From contig NW_026527057.1 of assembly GCF_027744825.2 (NCBI RefSeq), forward strand, positions 62,001 to 126,000: a stretch of DNA of 64,000 bases, in the 5' to 3' direction. Shown here piece after piece: positions 62,620 to 64,000 of this stretch. Made by a program: the position numbers and the translations under genes. The notes beneath the pieces were generated by a model, which worked only from the letters and a program-made list of their open reading frames with translations, was not told the DNA's origin and did no database searches. The stretch comes from Synchiropus splendidus (Eukaryota > Chordata > Actinopteri > Syngnathiformes > Callionymidae). Numbering within the stretch: position 1 is the first letter of the stretch; each line of letters opens with the position of its first letter.

Positions 62620-64000
62620 TAAGAGAACCCGTATTCAGCCCAAGAAAAGGTGGTTCACAGACCGACAAAAATAAAAATGTTGCTAACTCTCTGAAACCAC
62701 TATAGACAGGTTAAAACCCTACTGCAGCTACTAGAAAGACCGTTTCTACTATTTTGGCAGGTAGAATTTTCATGTTCAGTGGCCTCGCTGAGCAATCAGT
62801 GAACAGTACAGAAAACGCGTTTTCAGCCAGAGTGACGGTGGTTTTGAGACTGACAAACATAAAAATGTTGATAACTTTCGAAAAACACTTCAGACAGCTT
62901 AGATTTGATGTGAAACTACTAGAAAGACCCTTTCTGCTATAGTGGGAGGGGAAAATTTAATGATCTGAAGCTTCCCTGCAAAGTTATGGCACAAAGCAGA
63001 AAACGCATTTTCAGCCTGACATAAGGTGGGTTCCGGAACGCCAAACATAAAAATGTTGATAACTTTGGAAAAACACCTCAGACAGCTTAGATTTGATGTG
63101 CAACTACTAGAAAGACCCTTTCTGCTATAGTGGAATGTGAAAATTTAATGTTCTGAAGCTTCTCTGCAAAGTTATGACACAATGCAGAAAACCCATTTTC
63201 AGCCTGACATGAGGTGGGTTCCGGAACGCCAAACATAAAGATTTTGATAACTTTGGAAAAACACTTCAGACAGCTTAGATTAGATGTGCAACAACTAGAA
63301 AGACCCTTTCTACTATAGTGGGAGGTGAAAATTTCATGTTCTGAAGCTTCTCTGCTAAGTTAGGGCACAATGCAGATATCGCGTTTTCAGCCTGAGATAA
63401 GGTGGGTTCCGGAACGCCAAACATAAAAATGTTGATAACTTTGGAAAAACATTTCAGACAGCTTAGATTTGTTGTGCAAGTACTAGAAAGACCCTTTCTG
63501 CTATAGTGGGATGTGAAAATTTCATGTTCTGAAGCTTCCCTGCACAGTTGTGGCAAAATGCAGAAAACGCGTTTTCAGCCTGAAATAAGGTGGATTCCGG
63601 AACGCCAAAGATAAAAATGTTGATAACTTTGGAAAAACACTTCAGACAGCTAAGTTTTGATGTGCAACTACTAGAAAGACCCTTTCTGCTATTGTGGGAT
63701 GTGAAAATTTAATGTTCTGAAGCTTCTCTGCAAAGTTATGACACAATGCAGAAAACCCATTTTCAGCCTGACATGAGGTGGGTTCCGGAACGCCAAACAT
63801 AAAGATTTTGATAACTTTGGAAAAACACTTCAGACAGCTTAGATTAGATGTGCAACAACTAGAAAGACCCTTTCTACTATAGTGGGAGCTGGAAATTTCA
63901 TGTTCTGAAGCTTCTCTGCAAAGTTATGGCACAATGCAGATATCGCGTTTTCAGCCTGAGATATGGTGGGTTCCGGAACGCCAAACATAAAAATGTTGAT
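62620..64000. repeat. 188-bp satellite array, unit 3 (runs off the window)
   Basis: About seven monomers, closely matching the start of the unit 2 array (33718-35100), with rare marks such as GCTAAGTTAGGGCAC and GATATCGCG. Confidence 0.95.

Overview
The window looks like heterochromatic, satellite-rich DNA from a vertebrate, most likely a teleost fish and possibly a cyprinid. The basis is tyrosine-recombinase DIRS retrotransposon remnants, a PIF/Harbinger element with a MADF/BESS gene, spliced exons with GT/AG borders, long satellite arrays and (TA)n(GA)n and (TG)n microsatellites. No intact cellular gene, rRNA, tRNA or CRISPR array was found. Species assignment is inference.

Large scale. 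The whole window is one tandem macrosatellite. A composite unit starts at 1, restarts at 29452 and again at 58372, so unit 1 is 29451 bp, unit 2 is 28920 bp and unit 3 is a 5.6 kb partial copy cut by the window end. Outside the satellite arrays the units differ by scattered single bases only. The 531 bp difference between units 1 and 2 is fully accounted for: +3 bp in a (TA)n(GA)n tract, -382 bp in the 188-bp satellite array, -151 bp (one monomer) in a second satellite, and -1 bp in a poly-A run.

Layout of one unit (unit 1 coordinates). 1-984: GC-rich unidentified module. 985-1295: diverged edge of a 188-bp satellite. 1296-4263: PIF/Harbinger element flanked by TAA duplications and inserted inside a satellite monomer; it carries a MADF/BESS gene on + and a dead transposase on -. 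4264-17106: about 68 monomers of the 188-bp satellite with several higher-order repeats. 17107-18655 and about 18860-21990: two DIRS remnants, both read on -. 21991-23177: a diverged second copy of the GC-rich module. 23178-23602: 188-bp satellite remnant. 23603-25340: (TG)n and an unclassified retroelement-like or gene-promoter-like segment. 25340-26510: second satellite with a monomer near 151 bp. 26511-27004: a pair of 75-bp direct repeats around a 310-bp core. 27005-29210: third DIRS remnant on -. 29225-29451 continues into the module of the next unit.

History read from the sequence. The 188-bp satellite came first. A Harbinger copy landed in one monomer, and DIRS elements plus the GC-rich module were added; the DIRS/module/satellite-edge segment was duplicated inside the unit (20743-23602 resembles 27928-30746). 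The whole 29-kb composite was then amplified, after the transposase had already acquired its stop codon, since all three copies share it. The satellite arrays kept changing by unequal exchange: arrays 1 and 2 match on the right but differ strongly on the left, while units 2 and 3 match on the left.
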